From Selenomonas sp. (GTDB lineage Bacteria > Bacillota > Negativicutes > Selenomonadales > Selenomonadaceae), in assembly GCA_003518745.1 (NCBI GenBank), contig DOYB01000244.1, positions 1 through 14,041 of the forward strand: DNA of 14,041 nt, in the 5' to 3' direction. The position numbers and the translations under genes are program-made. This document shows positions 1-6,829 of this stretch, piece by piece (the first letter of the stretch is position 1; each line of letters begins with the position of its first letter). The notes under the pieces are model-generated. The model made no database searches. It had not been told where the DNA came from and saw only the letters and a list, made by a program, of their open reading frames with translations.

Positions 1-45
1 ACATATCGAACCGCATACGCCCATGCCCTATGCGGTTCGATATGT
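1..45. repeat. Perfect 17-bp inverted repeat with 11-nt loop
   Basis: Bases 1-17 and 29-45 are exact reverse complements, separated by the C-rich loop at 18-28. No T-run follows on the plus strand (AATCACATG comes next), so it is not a plus-strand intrinsic terminator. On the minus strand the bases after the stem lie outside the window, so a terminator for a minus-strand gene cannot be excluded. It sits just left of a truncated transposase-nuclease frame, so it could also be an element end or a dispersed palindrome. The inverted repeat is certain; its role is unknown. Confidence 0.8.
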
Positions 46-51
46 AATCAC

Positions 52-651
52 ATGCCACGAATCTTATCGTTATTTCAATATAATCCTCTATCCTATTTCT
101 GGTTCGACGTTAAGTTGTTGATTCCTTCTTCATCAAAATTTTTTACTTTTCATCGCTACGTCTGTTGTCACACCTCTATCTTCATCTGCACCTTTGACCC
201 CTTCCCAGGTAATAACCGCAAGATGTATACCTTCACCAATCTTTGTCACGAACAGGACGGCTTGGAGCTTGGTGACGAGACAGTCAAGATTTTCCTGAAC
301 ACCAAAGGTACTACTGGCGATGTTGATGATGACATAGACAAATTCCTGGCCTATGTTGACGGCAAGGCTGCCGAGGGCGAGTTCACACAGGACATTGCCG
401 CTGAGGTTGAGAGACTGAAACAACACAACGAAACGAAGGTGGAGTATATGACGCTGATGATGGAACTCAAGGAACAGAGACGAGAAGGTTATGATGAGGG
501 TAGGACGGATGGCCGCAATGAAGGACGAGTCGAAACTATCCTTAGGAATGTCCGTTCGCTCATTGATGAGACAGGCTGGAGTGCTGACAAGGCTTTGGAT
601 GTACTTCATGTCTCGCCAGAGGATCGGACGGTCGTGATGTCGCAACTCTAA
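52..651 (+). pseudogene. C-terminal remnant of an Rpn/PD-(D/E)XK family transposase-nuclease
   Basis: From about base 178 to the stop, the translation resembles the C-terminal half of Rpn-family (PDDEXK_2) recombination-promoting nucleases. It has the IFICTFDPF stretch (residues 43-51 of the frame), then YTFTN, then LELGDETVKIFLNTKGT, a helical region, and a Gly/Glu-rich GYDEGRTDGRNEGR repeat near residues 146-159. Family members are normally around 300 residues, with an N-terminal nuclease domain carrying the Asp and Glu-x-Gln catalytic residues. That domain is absent here, and residues 1-40 are AT-rich and resemble nothing I recognise. ATG 52 has no ribosome binding site. The frame is open back to base 1, so an upstream part beyond the edge is possible, but no nuclease motif is visible in any forward frame over 46-170. 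A 5'-truncated, probably dead gene is the best reading. Confidence 0.7.
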
Positions 652-671
652 CACTTATTTTGAACCAAACG

Positions 672-721
672 TAGGCACCGTGGAAGGGCTACAAATCCCC
701 TACTCCATGGTGCCTATTTTT
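672..721 (+). terminator. Intrinsic terminator after the Rpn remnant
   Basis: A 13-bp stem (672-684 with 704-716, one G-U pair) encloses a short AGGG/CCCT inner stem and is followed by five T (717-721). It starts about 20 bases after the stop of the Rpn-like frame and would end plus-strand transcription through it. Its survival suggests the gene was once a functional unit. Confidence 0.7.
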
Positions 722-732
722 CTCGTTCTTCA

Positions 733-775
733 CCACTCCCAACAATCTATGCCCTTTGGGTATATTGGTAGGTGG
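733..775. other. Imperfect hairpin of unknown role
   Basis: The pairs are CCAC/GTGG (733-736, 772-775), CCAA/TTGG (739-742, 765-768) and a top stem TATGCCC/GGGTATA (748-754, 758-764, one G-U) around a TTT loop, with a bulge at 743-747. No T-run follows. It lies between two terminator-like hairpins in the 227-base gene-free stretch 652-878. I see no coding frame or convincing promoter there. It may be a structured RNA fragment or simply decayed sequence. Confidence 0.35.
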
Positions 776-805
776 AAAATGAAGCAGGTATGCGGCACTA
801 ATATG

Positions 806-856
806 AAAAAATGGGTATCGTAGGATATTTCGCCTACGATACCCATTTTTCGTTTT
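806..856. terminator. Bidirectional intrinsic terminator
   Basis: An 18-bp perfect stem (807-824 with 833-850) closes an 8-nt loop. On the minus strand it is followed by TTTTTT (complement of 806-811), 28 bases past the stop of the glycosyltransferase gene, so it terminates the psd-pssA-GT2 operon. On the plus strand, T-rich sequence to about 857 follows, so it can also stop transcription arriving from the Rpn side. Confidence 0.85.
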
Positions 857-878
857 TACCAGTTTACGTCACAATACT

Positions 879-2126
879 TCAATTCTTTGAATTCTTTATA
901 TTCTCCATAACCTCATCATAGCTCATGGAACGAGTATGCTGGGTATGGCTCCATTCATGCTCATTTCTATGTATGAATCCCAAAAATATAATGGGGATCC
1001 ATGAGTAGATGAACACCGGATAGAGCAGCATGTAGAACCAGGCCTTCAGCTTTGCCCTAATCTTCAGCAGAATTATCATCGGGAGTATATACTGTCCCAA
1101 CATTATAGCTGTCATAAGCTGAGAAGGCAGGAAGTTGTAAATATTGGTGTAAAAGGGCGGAAAGGCAAGCTGAACATAGCTGATGATAATGAAGAAGGTG
1201 GACACCATCAGGAAGTGCGGCTGCAGAAGGTATATACAGCCGTCCCATATACGTATATCCCTGCGGCGGAATCCCTCCACCAGCATCTTCGGGATAAAGC
1301 GATGTGCCACGTCGAACTGGCCCTGCGCCCAGCGTTTGCGCTGGTTCCAGGACTGTTTGAAGGTCAGAGGCTTTTCATCGTAAACAATAGCATCATGGGC
1401 CCATGCGGTGCGAATTCCCTCTGCCAGCGATTTCATGGTAAACTCCATGTCCTCAGTCAGGCATGTGGCGCGCCAGCCATACTTCTCAAGCACATCAGTG
1501 GTGATGCACATGCCCGTTCCGCCCAGAACCGCGGAAAGACCTATATTGGTCTTGGCAAGATGGGAAATGTGGTCTATAACCCAGAACGCGATGGCAAAGG
1601 TACCGGCCACCCAGGTATCGTATGGATTCTTTGCGTCCAGATAACCCTGAATGATGCGGTCCCCCTTGCACAGCCTGTTATTCATCTCCATCAGGAACTG
1701 GGGATGGACAAGATTATCCGCGTCAAAGATAGCCACGGCATCGTACTTCTTTTCCATCTTGAACAGCCGTTCAAACATCCACTCCAAGGCAAAGCCCTTG
1801 CTTTTCTTTGTCTCATGGGTGCGCTCGCAGACTATAGCCCCTGCCTCACTGGCAATCTCCGCGGTATTGTCTGAACAGTTGTCTGCTATGACATATATAT
1901 CGTAGAGCTCCTGAGGATAATTCAGCTCCTTCAAATTCTTCACCAAATGGCCTATGACCGCGCTCTCATTATGGGCGGCCACAATCACAGCGAAGGTCTT
2001 ACGGGGCGTCAGAATCTTTTTTTCCCTCTTTCTCCACATGCCGCAAAAGCCGATTATGAAGAAGTATATCGTCATCAGGAAAATGCCAATCTGCAGCGGC
2101 ACCATGATGATATCAAAAGGATACAT
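879..2126 (-). CDS. Membrane-bound family 2 glycosyltransferase, processive type
   Basis: 415 residues. An N-terminal membrane segment (about 5-30) precedes a GT-A catalytic domain with HNE (52-54), ADNCSDNT (81-88), the DxD-type metal and nucleotide-sugar site DAD (135-137), GGTGM (202-206), TED (224-226, catalytic base region) and QRKRW (262-266), the QxxRW signature of processive synthases. Three or more hydrophobic segments follow (about 300-322, 336-356, 363-385). This is the plan of cellulose, hyaluronan and poly-GlcNAc synthases, so a nucleotide-sugar-dependent polysaccharide or glycolipid synthase in the inner membrane is likely; sugar and product cannot be read. The start ATG is preceded by AAGGAGAG at slightly long spacing. 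It is the last gene of the psd-pssA operon, 28 bases after pssA. No BcsB/PgaD-like partner is next to it. Confidence 0.88.
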   Translation of the reverse strand: MYPFDIIMVPLQIGIFLMTIYFFIIGFCGMWRKREKKILTPRKTFAVIVAAHNESAVIGHLVKNLKELNYPQELYDIYVIADNCSDNTAEIASEAGAIVCERTHETKKSKGFALEWMFERLFKMEKKYDAVAIFDADNLVHPQFLMEMNNRLCKGDRIIQGYLDAKNPYDTWVAGTFAIAFWVIDHISHLAKTNIGLSAVLGGTGMCITTDVLEKYGWRATCLTEDMEFTMKSLAEGIRTAWAHDAIVYDEKPLTFKQSWNQRKRWAQGQFDVAHRFIPKMLVEGFRRRDIRIWDGCIYLLQPHFLMVSTFFIIISYVQLAFPPFYTNIYNFLPSQLMTAIMLGQYILPMIILLKIRAKLKAWFYMLLYPVFIYSWIPIIFLGFIHRNEHEWSHTQHTRSMSYDEVMENIKNSKN

Positions 2127-2154
2127 AATGAATCTTACTCTCCTTCGAGATTAC

Positions 2155-2856
2155 TCATTTCTGGCTCATAAGGGCAAACAGGGAATTCACGATACCAAAC
2201 ATGGCATAGGTGGAAAAGACCGCCACCAGAAATGCCTGCCACAAGGCATCAAAGCCCAGGAACAGAATCCCCAGAAACATCAATGCAGCCAATACCTTAG
2301 GAACAACAAAGAGCTTTTCTCCGGCTTCCTTGAAATTGGGATAATGGACATGACTCACCATCAGATATGCCACTACAGCCATGGCAACGGGATACACGTA
2401 CCCGTACTCAGCAGGATTTACTCCCAACGCGCTAAAGAGAAGGGTGGTTGTAGCCACTATGCAGCCTCCTGCCGGTATCGCCAGTCCCATGAAATAGCCA
2501 TGCACCACATCCGCATTCACATTGAATCTGGCAAGGCGCCACATGCCGCAAAGCGCAAAGAAAATCACCACGGCCCAGCCCATCCAGCCGTATGAATGGA
2601 GACAAAACACATAGGCAAGAAAAGCGGGAGCAACACCAAACGAGCCTAAATCACAAAGGGAATCCATTTCCTTGCCCAGTTCACTGCTTACGCCAAAATA
2701 CCGCGCCGTTCGTCCATCCAGTCCATCAGCCACCAACGCAATCAAAATGAACACAGAGCCCCAAAAGAGGTCTCCTTGAAAAGTGGACAATATTGAACAC
2801 ATGCCAAACAGCAGATTGGAGGAGGTGCAGGCATTCGGAATCAATCTCTTATACAT
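2155..2856 (-). CDS. pssA: CDP-diacylglycerol--serine O-phosphatidyltransferase
   Basis: 233 residues. It joins CDP-diacylglycerol and L-serine to give phosphatidylserine and CMP in the inner membrane, the committed step to phosphatidylethanolamine. The complete CDP-alcohol phosphatidyltransferase signature is present at 44-69: D44, D47-G48, A51-R52, G61, D65 and D69 with exact family spacing. The aspartates bind the metal and activate the serine hydroxyl. Several hydrophobic segments follow (about 93-104, 124-144, 153-166, 187-202, 206-228), as expected for this integral membrane family. The ATG is preceded by GGGAGGA and lies three bases after the psd stop, so the two are surely cotranscribed and act in sequence. 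Length matches the short Bacillus-type PssA, not the E. coli phospholipase-D-like enzyme. Confidence 0.95.
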   Translation of the reverse strand: MYKRLIPNACTSSNLLFGMCSILSTFQGDLFWGSVFILIALVADGLDGRTARYFGVSSELGKEMDSLCDLGSFGVAPAFLAYVFCLHSYGWMGWAVVIFFALCGMWRLARFNVNADVVHGYFMGLAIPAGGCIVATTTLLFSALGVNPAEYGYVYPVAMAVVAYLMVSHVHYPNFKEAGEKLFVVPKVLAALMFLGILFLGFDALWQAFLVAVFSTYAMFGIVNSLFALMSQK

Positions 2857-2859
2857 TTC

Positions 2860-3486
2860 TTACGGAATCCTCCCAATGATGGTTTCGCCACCGACCACCT
2901 TCTGCCCCTTTTTCACCAGAATTTCCACATTCTTTGGCAGTACCAATTCCGTGCAGGAGCCAAAACGTATGAGGCCGTAGAGCTCACCTTTTTCCAGATT
3001 ATCGTCCAATGTAACCCAAGACACTATGCGTCTCGCGAGGATTCCGGCAACCTGGGTAACCGTCACCCTGAGCCTGTCATTCTCTATACCAATCAAATGG
3101 CGCTCGTTCTCAAAGCCCACAGAGTCCTTGTACGCAGGCCTGAAACGTCCGCATACATACTTCTGCACCTTGATTTCCCCGGCTATTGGACTGCGGTTTA
3201 CATGCACGTCAAATACAGATAAAAAAATAATTACCTTGTTGCAGGGTTCCTTGACAAAATCATCCGTTTCCATCGGAACAATGTCCTGCACAGTCCCGTC
3301 CGCCGGAGACACGATCAAAGAATCATCCGCGGGAATATTTCGTTCAGGGTTCCTGAAGAAATACGCAAAATAAGCGGCCAACACCACAAATGGAATCGCC
3401 GCGTAGACACTCACCGCCAAACCCAACAGCAGAGCTGTTGCCAGAGCAACCCCTATGAAAGAGTAGCCCTCGCCCACAATCCTCAT
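2860..3486 (-). CDS. psd: Phosphatidylserine decarboxylase proenzyme, short form
   Basis: 208 residues. It decarboxylates phosphatidylserine to phosphatidylethanolamine using a pyruvoyl group made by self-cleavage. Visible landmarks are an N-terminal hydrophobic hairpin (about 10-44), FRNPER (44-49), SPADG (60-64, with D63), FDVHVNR (92-98, with D93 and H95) and the cleavage site RFGSCTE. Cleavage before Ser177 would leave a beta chain of 1-176 and a 32-residue alpha chain carrying the pyruvoyl. The length and C-terminal FGS match the short PSD-A type, not the roughly 300-residue E. coli type with LGST. The residue after the serine is Cys, where Arg, Ser or Thr are more usual; I do not expect this to abolish activity. 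GGGAGG sits 9 bases before the ATG. First gene of the operon with pssA and the glycosyltransferase. Confidence 0.94.
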   Translation of the reverse strand: MRIVGEGYSFIGVALATALLLGLAVSVYAAIPFVVLAAYFAYFFRNPERNIPADDSLIVSPADGTVQDIVPMETDDFVKEPCNKVIIFLSVFDVHVNRSPIAGEIKVQKYVCGRFRPAYKDSVGFENERHLIGIENDRLRVTVTQVAGILARRIVSWVTLDDNLEKGELYGLIRFGSCTELVLPKNVEILVKKGQKVVGGETIIGRIP

Positions 3487-3524
3487 AAAGCCCCGCCTCC
3501 CTTCTTATCTGAAATCTCCTACTC

Positions 3525-3553
3525 ATTATAACGAATTGTTCATATTTTGCCAA
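3525..3553 (-). promoter_or_regulatory. Sigma-70 promoter of the psd-pssA-GT2 operon
   Basis: Read on the minus strand: TTGGCA (3553-3548), a 17-base spacer, and a perfect TATAAT (3530-3525). Transcription would begin near 3518, giving a leader of about 30 bases before the psd ATG. It is back to back with the tRNA-Asn promoter, with about 40 AT-rich bases between the -35 boxes. Confidence 0.8.
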
Positions 3554-3592
3554 GCAAAAAGGAAAAATAATAATCAAAGTTTCAATTATAAG

Positions 3593-3621
3593 TTGACAAG
3601 CCTGCCGTGTCGTGATAATAT
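3593..3621 (+). promoter_or_regulatory. Sigma-70 promoter of tRNA-Asn
   Basis: A perfect TTGACA (3593-3598), a 17-base spacer and TAATAT (3616-3621). The start would be near 3628, about 11 bases before the mature tRNA 5' end. The strength fits a stable-RNA gene. Confidence 0.82.
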
Positions 3622-3638
3622 ATCTCTGTTGGTAAAAT

Positions 3639-3714
3639 TCCTCGATAGCTCAGTCGGTAGAGCACCTGACTGTTAATCAGGGAGTCGCAGGTTCGAGTCC
3701 TGCTCGGGGAGCCA
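3639..3714 (+). tRNA. tRNA-Asn (anticodon GUU)
   Basis: A 76-base cloverleaf with CCA encoded. The acceptor stem is TCCTCGA/TCGGGGA (one T-G pair), followed by the discriminator G and CCA. The D arm is GCTC/GAGC, the anticodon arm is CCTGA/TCAGG with loop CTGTTAA, and the T arm contains GTTCGAGTC. The anticodon GTT is at 3672-3674. Position 22 is G, so this tRNA is not itself a target for the m1A22 methyltransferase encoded just downstream. It is a single tRNA gene with its own promoter and terminator. Confidence 0.97.
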
Positions 3715-3725
3715 TTTTGAATTTT

Positions 3726-3754
3726 AAGGATGCGGTATTCCGCATCCTTTTTTT
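3726..3754 (+). terminator. Intrinsic terminator after tRNA-Asn
   Basis: A 10-bp perfect stem (3726-3735 with 3740-3749) with a TATT loop runs into seven T (3748-3754). It begins 12 bases after the tRNA CCA and ends only 24 bases before the trmK ATG. Confidence 0.9.
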
Positions 3755-3778
3755 AGTGATGTATAGTGAGGGGTTTTG

Positions 3779-4459
3779 ATGGAACTTGACAACAGACTGC
3801 GAGCCGTAGCCGACTTCGTAAAATCAGGTCATTCTGCGGCAGACATTGGAACGGATCACGGCTATCTGGCCATTACCTTGGTAGAAGAGGGAAAGTGCTC
3901 CCATGTGATTGCTGTCGATAAGAACGAAGGGCCCTTCATGGCCGCTTGCAGGACCGTAAAAAACGCGGGAATGGAGAAATCCGTGGAGGTTCGTATAGGA
4001 GACGGGCTTCAGCCCCTAATGCCCGGAGAGGCCTCTGTCATATGCATAGCGGGAATGGGCGGTCATCTCATGAAGGACATTCTCCGACAATCACCCGAAG
4101 TCACGGAGCAGGCAGAGCAGCTTGTGCTCCAGCCCATGAACGGTGCCGGAGAACTTCGCCGCTGGCTTTACGAAGGGGGCTGGCACATTTCCGAGGAAGC
4201 CCTGGCCGAAGCTGACGGAAAGCTTTATGAAATCATTTCATCAGAAAAGGGTTTTAAGGAAATGCCAAGCGATATACTTCTGGAGGTTGGGCCCTGTCTT
4301 ATGAGGAATAAGCCTCCCTTATTCCGCCGCCATATAGAGGAGCGCCTGGCCAAGCTCAAAAAAGCAATCGAGGGCATGAGCCTCAGTTCTCTGGCTCAAG
4401 CGGACCCAAAATATATGATATATAAGCAAAAAGCATCTGAATTGGAGGAGTTGCTATGA
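3779..4459 (+). CDS. trmK: tRNA (adenine(22)-N1)-methyltransferase
   Basis: 226 residues from ATG 3779. A TTG directly before it (3776) is also in frame, but GAGGGG at 3768-3773 is best spaced for the ATG. TrmK transfers a methyl group from S-adenosylmethionine to N1 of A22 in the D arm of some tRNAs. The Rossmann SAM-binding motif is DIGTDHGYL (22-30), followed by AVDKN (45-49), GDGL (74-77), AGMGG (91-95) and the LQPM (117-120) active-site region. The C-terminal third (about 160-226) is charged and helical, matching the family's coiled-coil domain. It overlaps the Nif3 gene by ATGA, an arrangement common in Firmicutes. No promoter fits between the tRNA terminator and this gene, so expression may depend on terminator read-through. 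Confidence 0.93.
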   Translation: MELDNRLRAVADFVKSGHSAADIGTDHGYLAITLVEEGKCSHVIAVDKNEGPFMAACRTVKNAGMEKSVEVRIGDGLQPLMPGEASVICIAGMGGHLMKDILRQSPEVTEQAEQLVLQPMNGAGELRRWLYEGGWHISEEALAEADGKLYEIISSEKGFKEMPSDILLEVGPCLMRNKPPLFRRHIEERLAKLKKAIEGMSLSSLAQADPKYMIYKQKASELEELL

Positions 4460-5265
4460 CAAAGTGTCAAACCATAATGGATGCCATGAACCGCATTGCC
4501 CCAAAACGCCTTGCGGAGGAGTGGGATAATCCGGGCCTGCTTGTGGGAAGCCCGCAGCAGGAGATCAATCGTATCCTGCTCTGCCTTGACGTAAGCGATG
4601 AGGTAATAGAGCTCGCCGTACAGTCAGAGGTACAGCTTATAATCTCCCATCATCCGATGATTTTCGGGGCCATGAAACAGCTTCGTACAGATCTCCCCCT
4701 TGGCAAGCGACTGCAGAAGCTGCTCAAAAATGATATTGCCGTGTTTGCTGCCCACACTAATCTGGACATTGCTGAGGGAGGGGTCAATGACGTACTGGCA
4801 AAGGCCATTGGACTGGTTGACATAGCCCCCTTTGATCGCAGCCGCAAGCCCTCGGAAGAACCAGATCCAACCTTAGGGCGAATTGGATTTCTGCCCGCCC
4901 CTCTTTCTCCCGTCGCGTTCGCGAAGCAGATAAAAGAGGCTTTGCCCACCGCATATGTACGGCTGGTTGAGGCAGGGGAGCATGAGATAAAAAAAGTCGC
5001 TCTTTGCAGCGGCTCCGGCGCGGAGTTCATCGCAAAGGCGGCTTTTCTTCAAGCTGATGCTTATGTAACAAGCGACGTTAAGTACCACGACGCCCAGCGC
5101 GCGGTGGAAGAGGGCATACACGTTATAGACGCGGGACACTTCGGAACGGAATTCCCAATTGTCCATGCCCTCAAGCTCAACCTCGAAAAGGAACTTTCAC
5201 GTCTTGGAATCCAGGTGGAAATTCTGGAGGACACTTCGTCAAAGGACTTTTTCTCGGTAATATGA
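4456..5265 (+). CDS. Nif3-like dinuclear metal-centre protein (YqfO/YbgI family)
   Basis: 269 residues. Metal-ligand motifs are all present: NPGLLVG (25-31), SHHPMIF (64-70, H65 and H66), AAHTNLD (98-104, H100 and D104) and DAGHFGTE (225-232, H228 and E232). Family structures bind two divalent metals in a toroidal hexamer. The annotated role as a type 2 GTP cyclohydrolase homologue is not firmly established, so I give no reaction. At 269 residues it is close to E. coli YbgI (about 247) and lacks most of the roughly 100-residue CutA-like insert of B. subtilis YqfO (about 370). It starts inside the trmK stop (ATGA), so the two are probably translationally coupled. It ends 7 bases from the convergent nnr gene with no terminator between them. 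Confidence 0.92.
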   Translation: MTKCQTIMDAMNRIAPKRLAEEWDNPGLLVGSPQQEINRILLCLDVSDEVIELAVQSEVQLIISHHPMIFGAMKQLRTDLPLGKRLQKLLKNDIAVFAAHTNLDIAEGGVNDVLAKAIGLVDIAPFDRSRKPSEEPDPTLGRIGFLPAPLSPVAFAKQIKEALPTAYVRLVEAGEHEIKKVALCSGSGAEFIAKAAFLQADAYVTSDVKYHDAQRAVEEGIHVIDAGHFGTEFPIVHALKLNLEKELSRLGIQVEILEDTSSKDFFSVI

Positions 5266-5272
5266 ACCTATA

Positions 5273-6829
5273 CTATTTCTTCTGAATGTTGCGGAGATAC
5301 CTATGGGCCTGGGGAAGCTTCGCGAGAATATCAGAAGCAATAAGGCCCTCCCCCTGCTCCTCCGCGGCAAGGTTCCCCGCCTTTCCGTGGAGATATACGC
5401 CTGCCAGCGGCGCCAAGCCGCTGTCGGTCTGCTTCATCAGGCCAAGAATCGTACCTGCAAGGACATCCCCTGAGCCGGCAGTTGCCATACCGGGATTCCC
5501 CAAGGTGGAGAAGAAGGCTTCTCCATCGGGATAGACCACAAGGGTACATTCACTCTTTACAACGAAAATTGCCTGATAATCCTTTGCCGCCTTACGTGTC
5601 AAATCAAGGAGCGAGCCTCGAAGCTGCGGCACTGTAATGTTCAGAAGCGCTGCCATCTCCCCCAGATGCGGGGTGAGGATCGGTATCTGCTTGCAGTTCT
5701 TCAACTGGTCGATATGGCCCCGATATGCATACACGGCATCGGCATCCATGACAATGGGCTTACTGGTAAATTCTGACAGACTGCGAACGAGTTCCAGTGT
5801 GGAATCATTCCGTCTCATACCCGGGCCAAGCAGGACCGCATCATACTGATCGATCATGGACAGAAGAACACCAAGAGATTTATCTCCCCCAAGAATTCCC
5901 CCCTCAGCCTCTGGAATCGGACAGGTTATCACCTCTGTCAGCTTGATTTCCATAAGCTCATGAAGGCTTTCCGGAAGAGCAAGGGTAACCGTACCCGCAC
6001 CGGCCCTCAGCACAGCCTGGGAGGCCAGAGCTGCGGCCCCCACCATTCCACGGGAGCCGGCAACCACCAGAAATCTTCCGCAGGTACCCTTGTGTGCATC
6101 AATTGGACGCACTGGGAGCAGGGTTGCCGCCATCTCATCATTGAGTATAGACTGGTTAATATCCTTTTGCAGAAGCGAGGCGGGAAGTCCGATATCATCT
6201 ACGATGATCGTACCGGACAGTGCCCCTCCGGGGCACAGAAAATGTCCCGGTTTGGGGAGACCTAAGGCTACAGAGCATGACGCGCGGATCGCATCTTCGT
6301 CTACCTGTCCCGTATCAGCCTCCACTCCCGTCGGAACATCAATTGAAACAACGGGCTTGTTGGCCGCGTTTACCAGCTTCACAAGGCGCCGTATGTCCGG
6401 ACGCAGATTACCTTTGAATCCCGTACCCAGAACCCCGTCCACCAGCACGTCCGCGAATCGAAGAACTACCTGCAGCCTGTCCCATGAGCGTTCACCCTCT
6501 AAAGAATGAAGCTCCAGCTCCATATTCTGTACGATTGACCTGTTAGCTGCGGTAGATTTTGACAAATGTGAGGCATTCCCTATGAAGAACACCTTGACCT
6601 TTGCACCCGCGTTCGCGATATGTCTGGCGGCCGCAAAGGCATCTCCCCCATTGTTTCCGTTGCCGGCCAGAACGCATACATTTTTATCGATCAAACTGCC
6701 CAGAAGTTCTTGGGCCGCTTCCATGACGCGGTGCCCCGCGTTCTCCATAAGCACCAGTTCCGGTATGCCGAATTCATTTATTGCCTTGCGGTCGATTTCC
6801 CGCATTTCATTCACTAAGGATACCTTCAT
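5273..6829 (-). CDS. nnr: Bifunctional NAD(P)H-hydrate epimerase / ADP-dependent NAD(P)H-hydrate dehydratase
   Basis: 518 residues. It repairs hydrated NADH and NADPH: the N-terminal epimerase interconverts R and S forms, and the C-terminal kinase-fold domain dehydrates the S form using ADP. Epimerase features are ENAGHR (29-34), GNGNNGGD (56-63), the DGVLGTGF stretch (131-138) and DVPTGVEADTG (164-174). Dehydratase features are HKG (246-248), LLGPGM (333-338), MDADAV (361-366), LTPHLGE (385-391) and AGSGDVLAG (451-459), the nucleotide-binding loop with the catalytic Asp. I use ATG 6829, not the in-frame ATG at 6850: 6829 overlaps the acpS stop as ATGA and has GAGGGG just upstream, while the longer form would add seven unrelated residues. 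It is probably coupled to acpS, a pairing common in Firmicutes. Confidence 0.94.
   Translation of the reverse strand: MKVSLVNEMREIDRKAINEFGIPELVLMENAGHRVMEAAQELLGSLIDKNVCVLAGNGNNGGDAFAAARHIANAGAKVKVFFIGNASHLSKSTAANRSIVQNMELELHSLEGERSWDRLQVVLRFADVLVDGVLGTGFKGNLRPDIRRLVKLVNAANKPVVSIDVPTGVEADTGQVDEDAIRASCSVALGLPKPGHFLCPGGALSGTIIVDDIGLPASLLQKDINQSILNDEMAATLLPVRPIDAHKGTCGRFLVVAGSRGMVGAAALASQAVLRAGAGTVTLALPESLHELMEIKLTEVITCPIPEAEGGILGGDKSLGVLLSMIDQYDAVLLGPGMRRNDSTLELVRSLSEFTSKPIVMDADAVYAYRGHIDQLKNCKQIPILTPHLGEMAALLNITVPQLRGSLLDLTRKAAKDYQAIFVVKSECTLVVYPDGEAFFSTLGNPGMATAGSGDVLAGTILGLMKQTDSGLAPLAGVYLHGKAGNLAAEEQGEGLIASDILAKLPQAHRYLRNIQKK

Noticed and set aside
133..654. 173-residue minus-strand frame opposite the Rpn remnant
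   Set aside because: The opposite strand encodes recognisable Rpn-family motifs; this frame has no recognisable domain and no binding site.
1215..2595. Plus-strand frames of over 200 residues opposite the glycosyltransferase and pssA
   Set aside because: They lie opposite genes with full catalytic signatures and have no recognisable domains.
3639..3714. tRNA-Asn as an integration site for a mobile element
   Set aside because: There is no integrase, no repeated tRNA 3' end and no cargo downstream; core genes follow directly.
3755..3778. TATAGT at 3762-3767 as a promoter for trmK
   Set aside because: There is no -35 box at the right distance and no TG extension, and the start would fall within the ribosome binding site.
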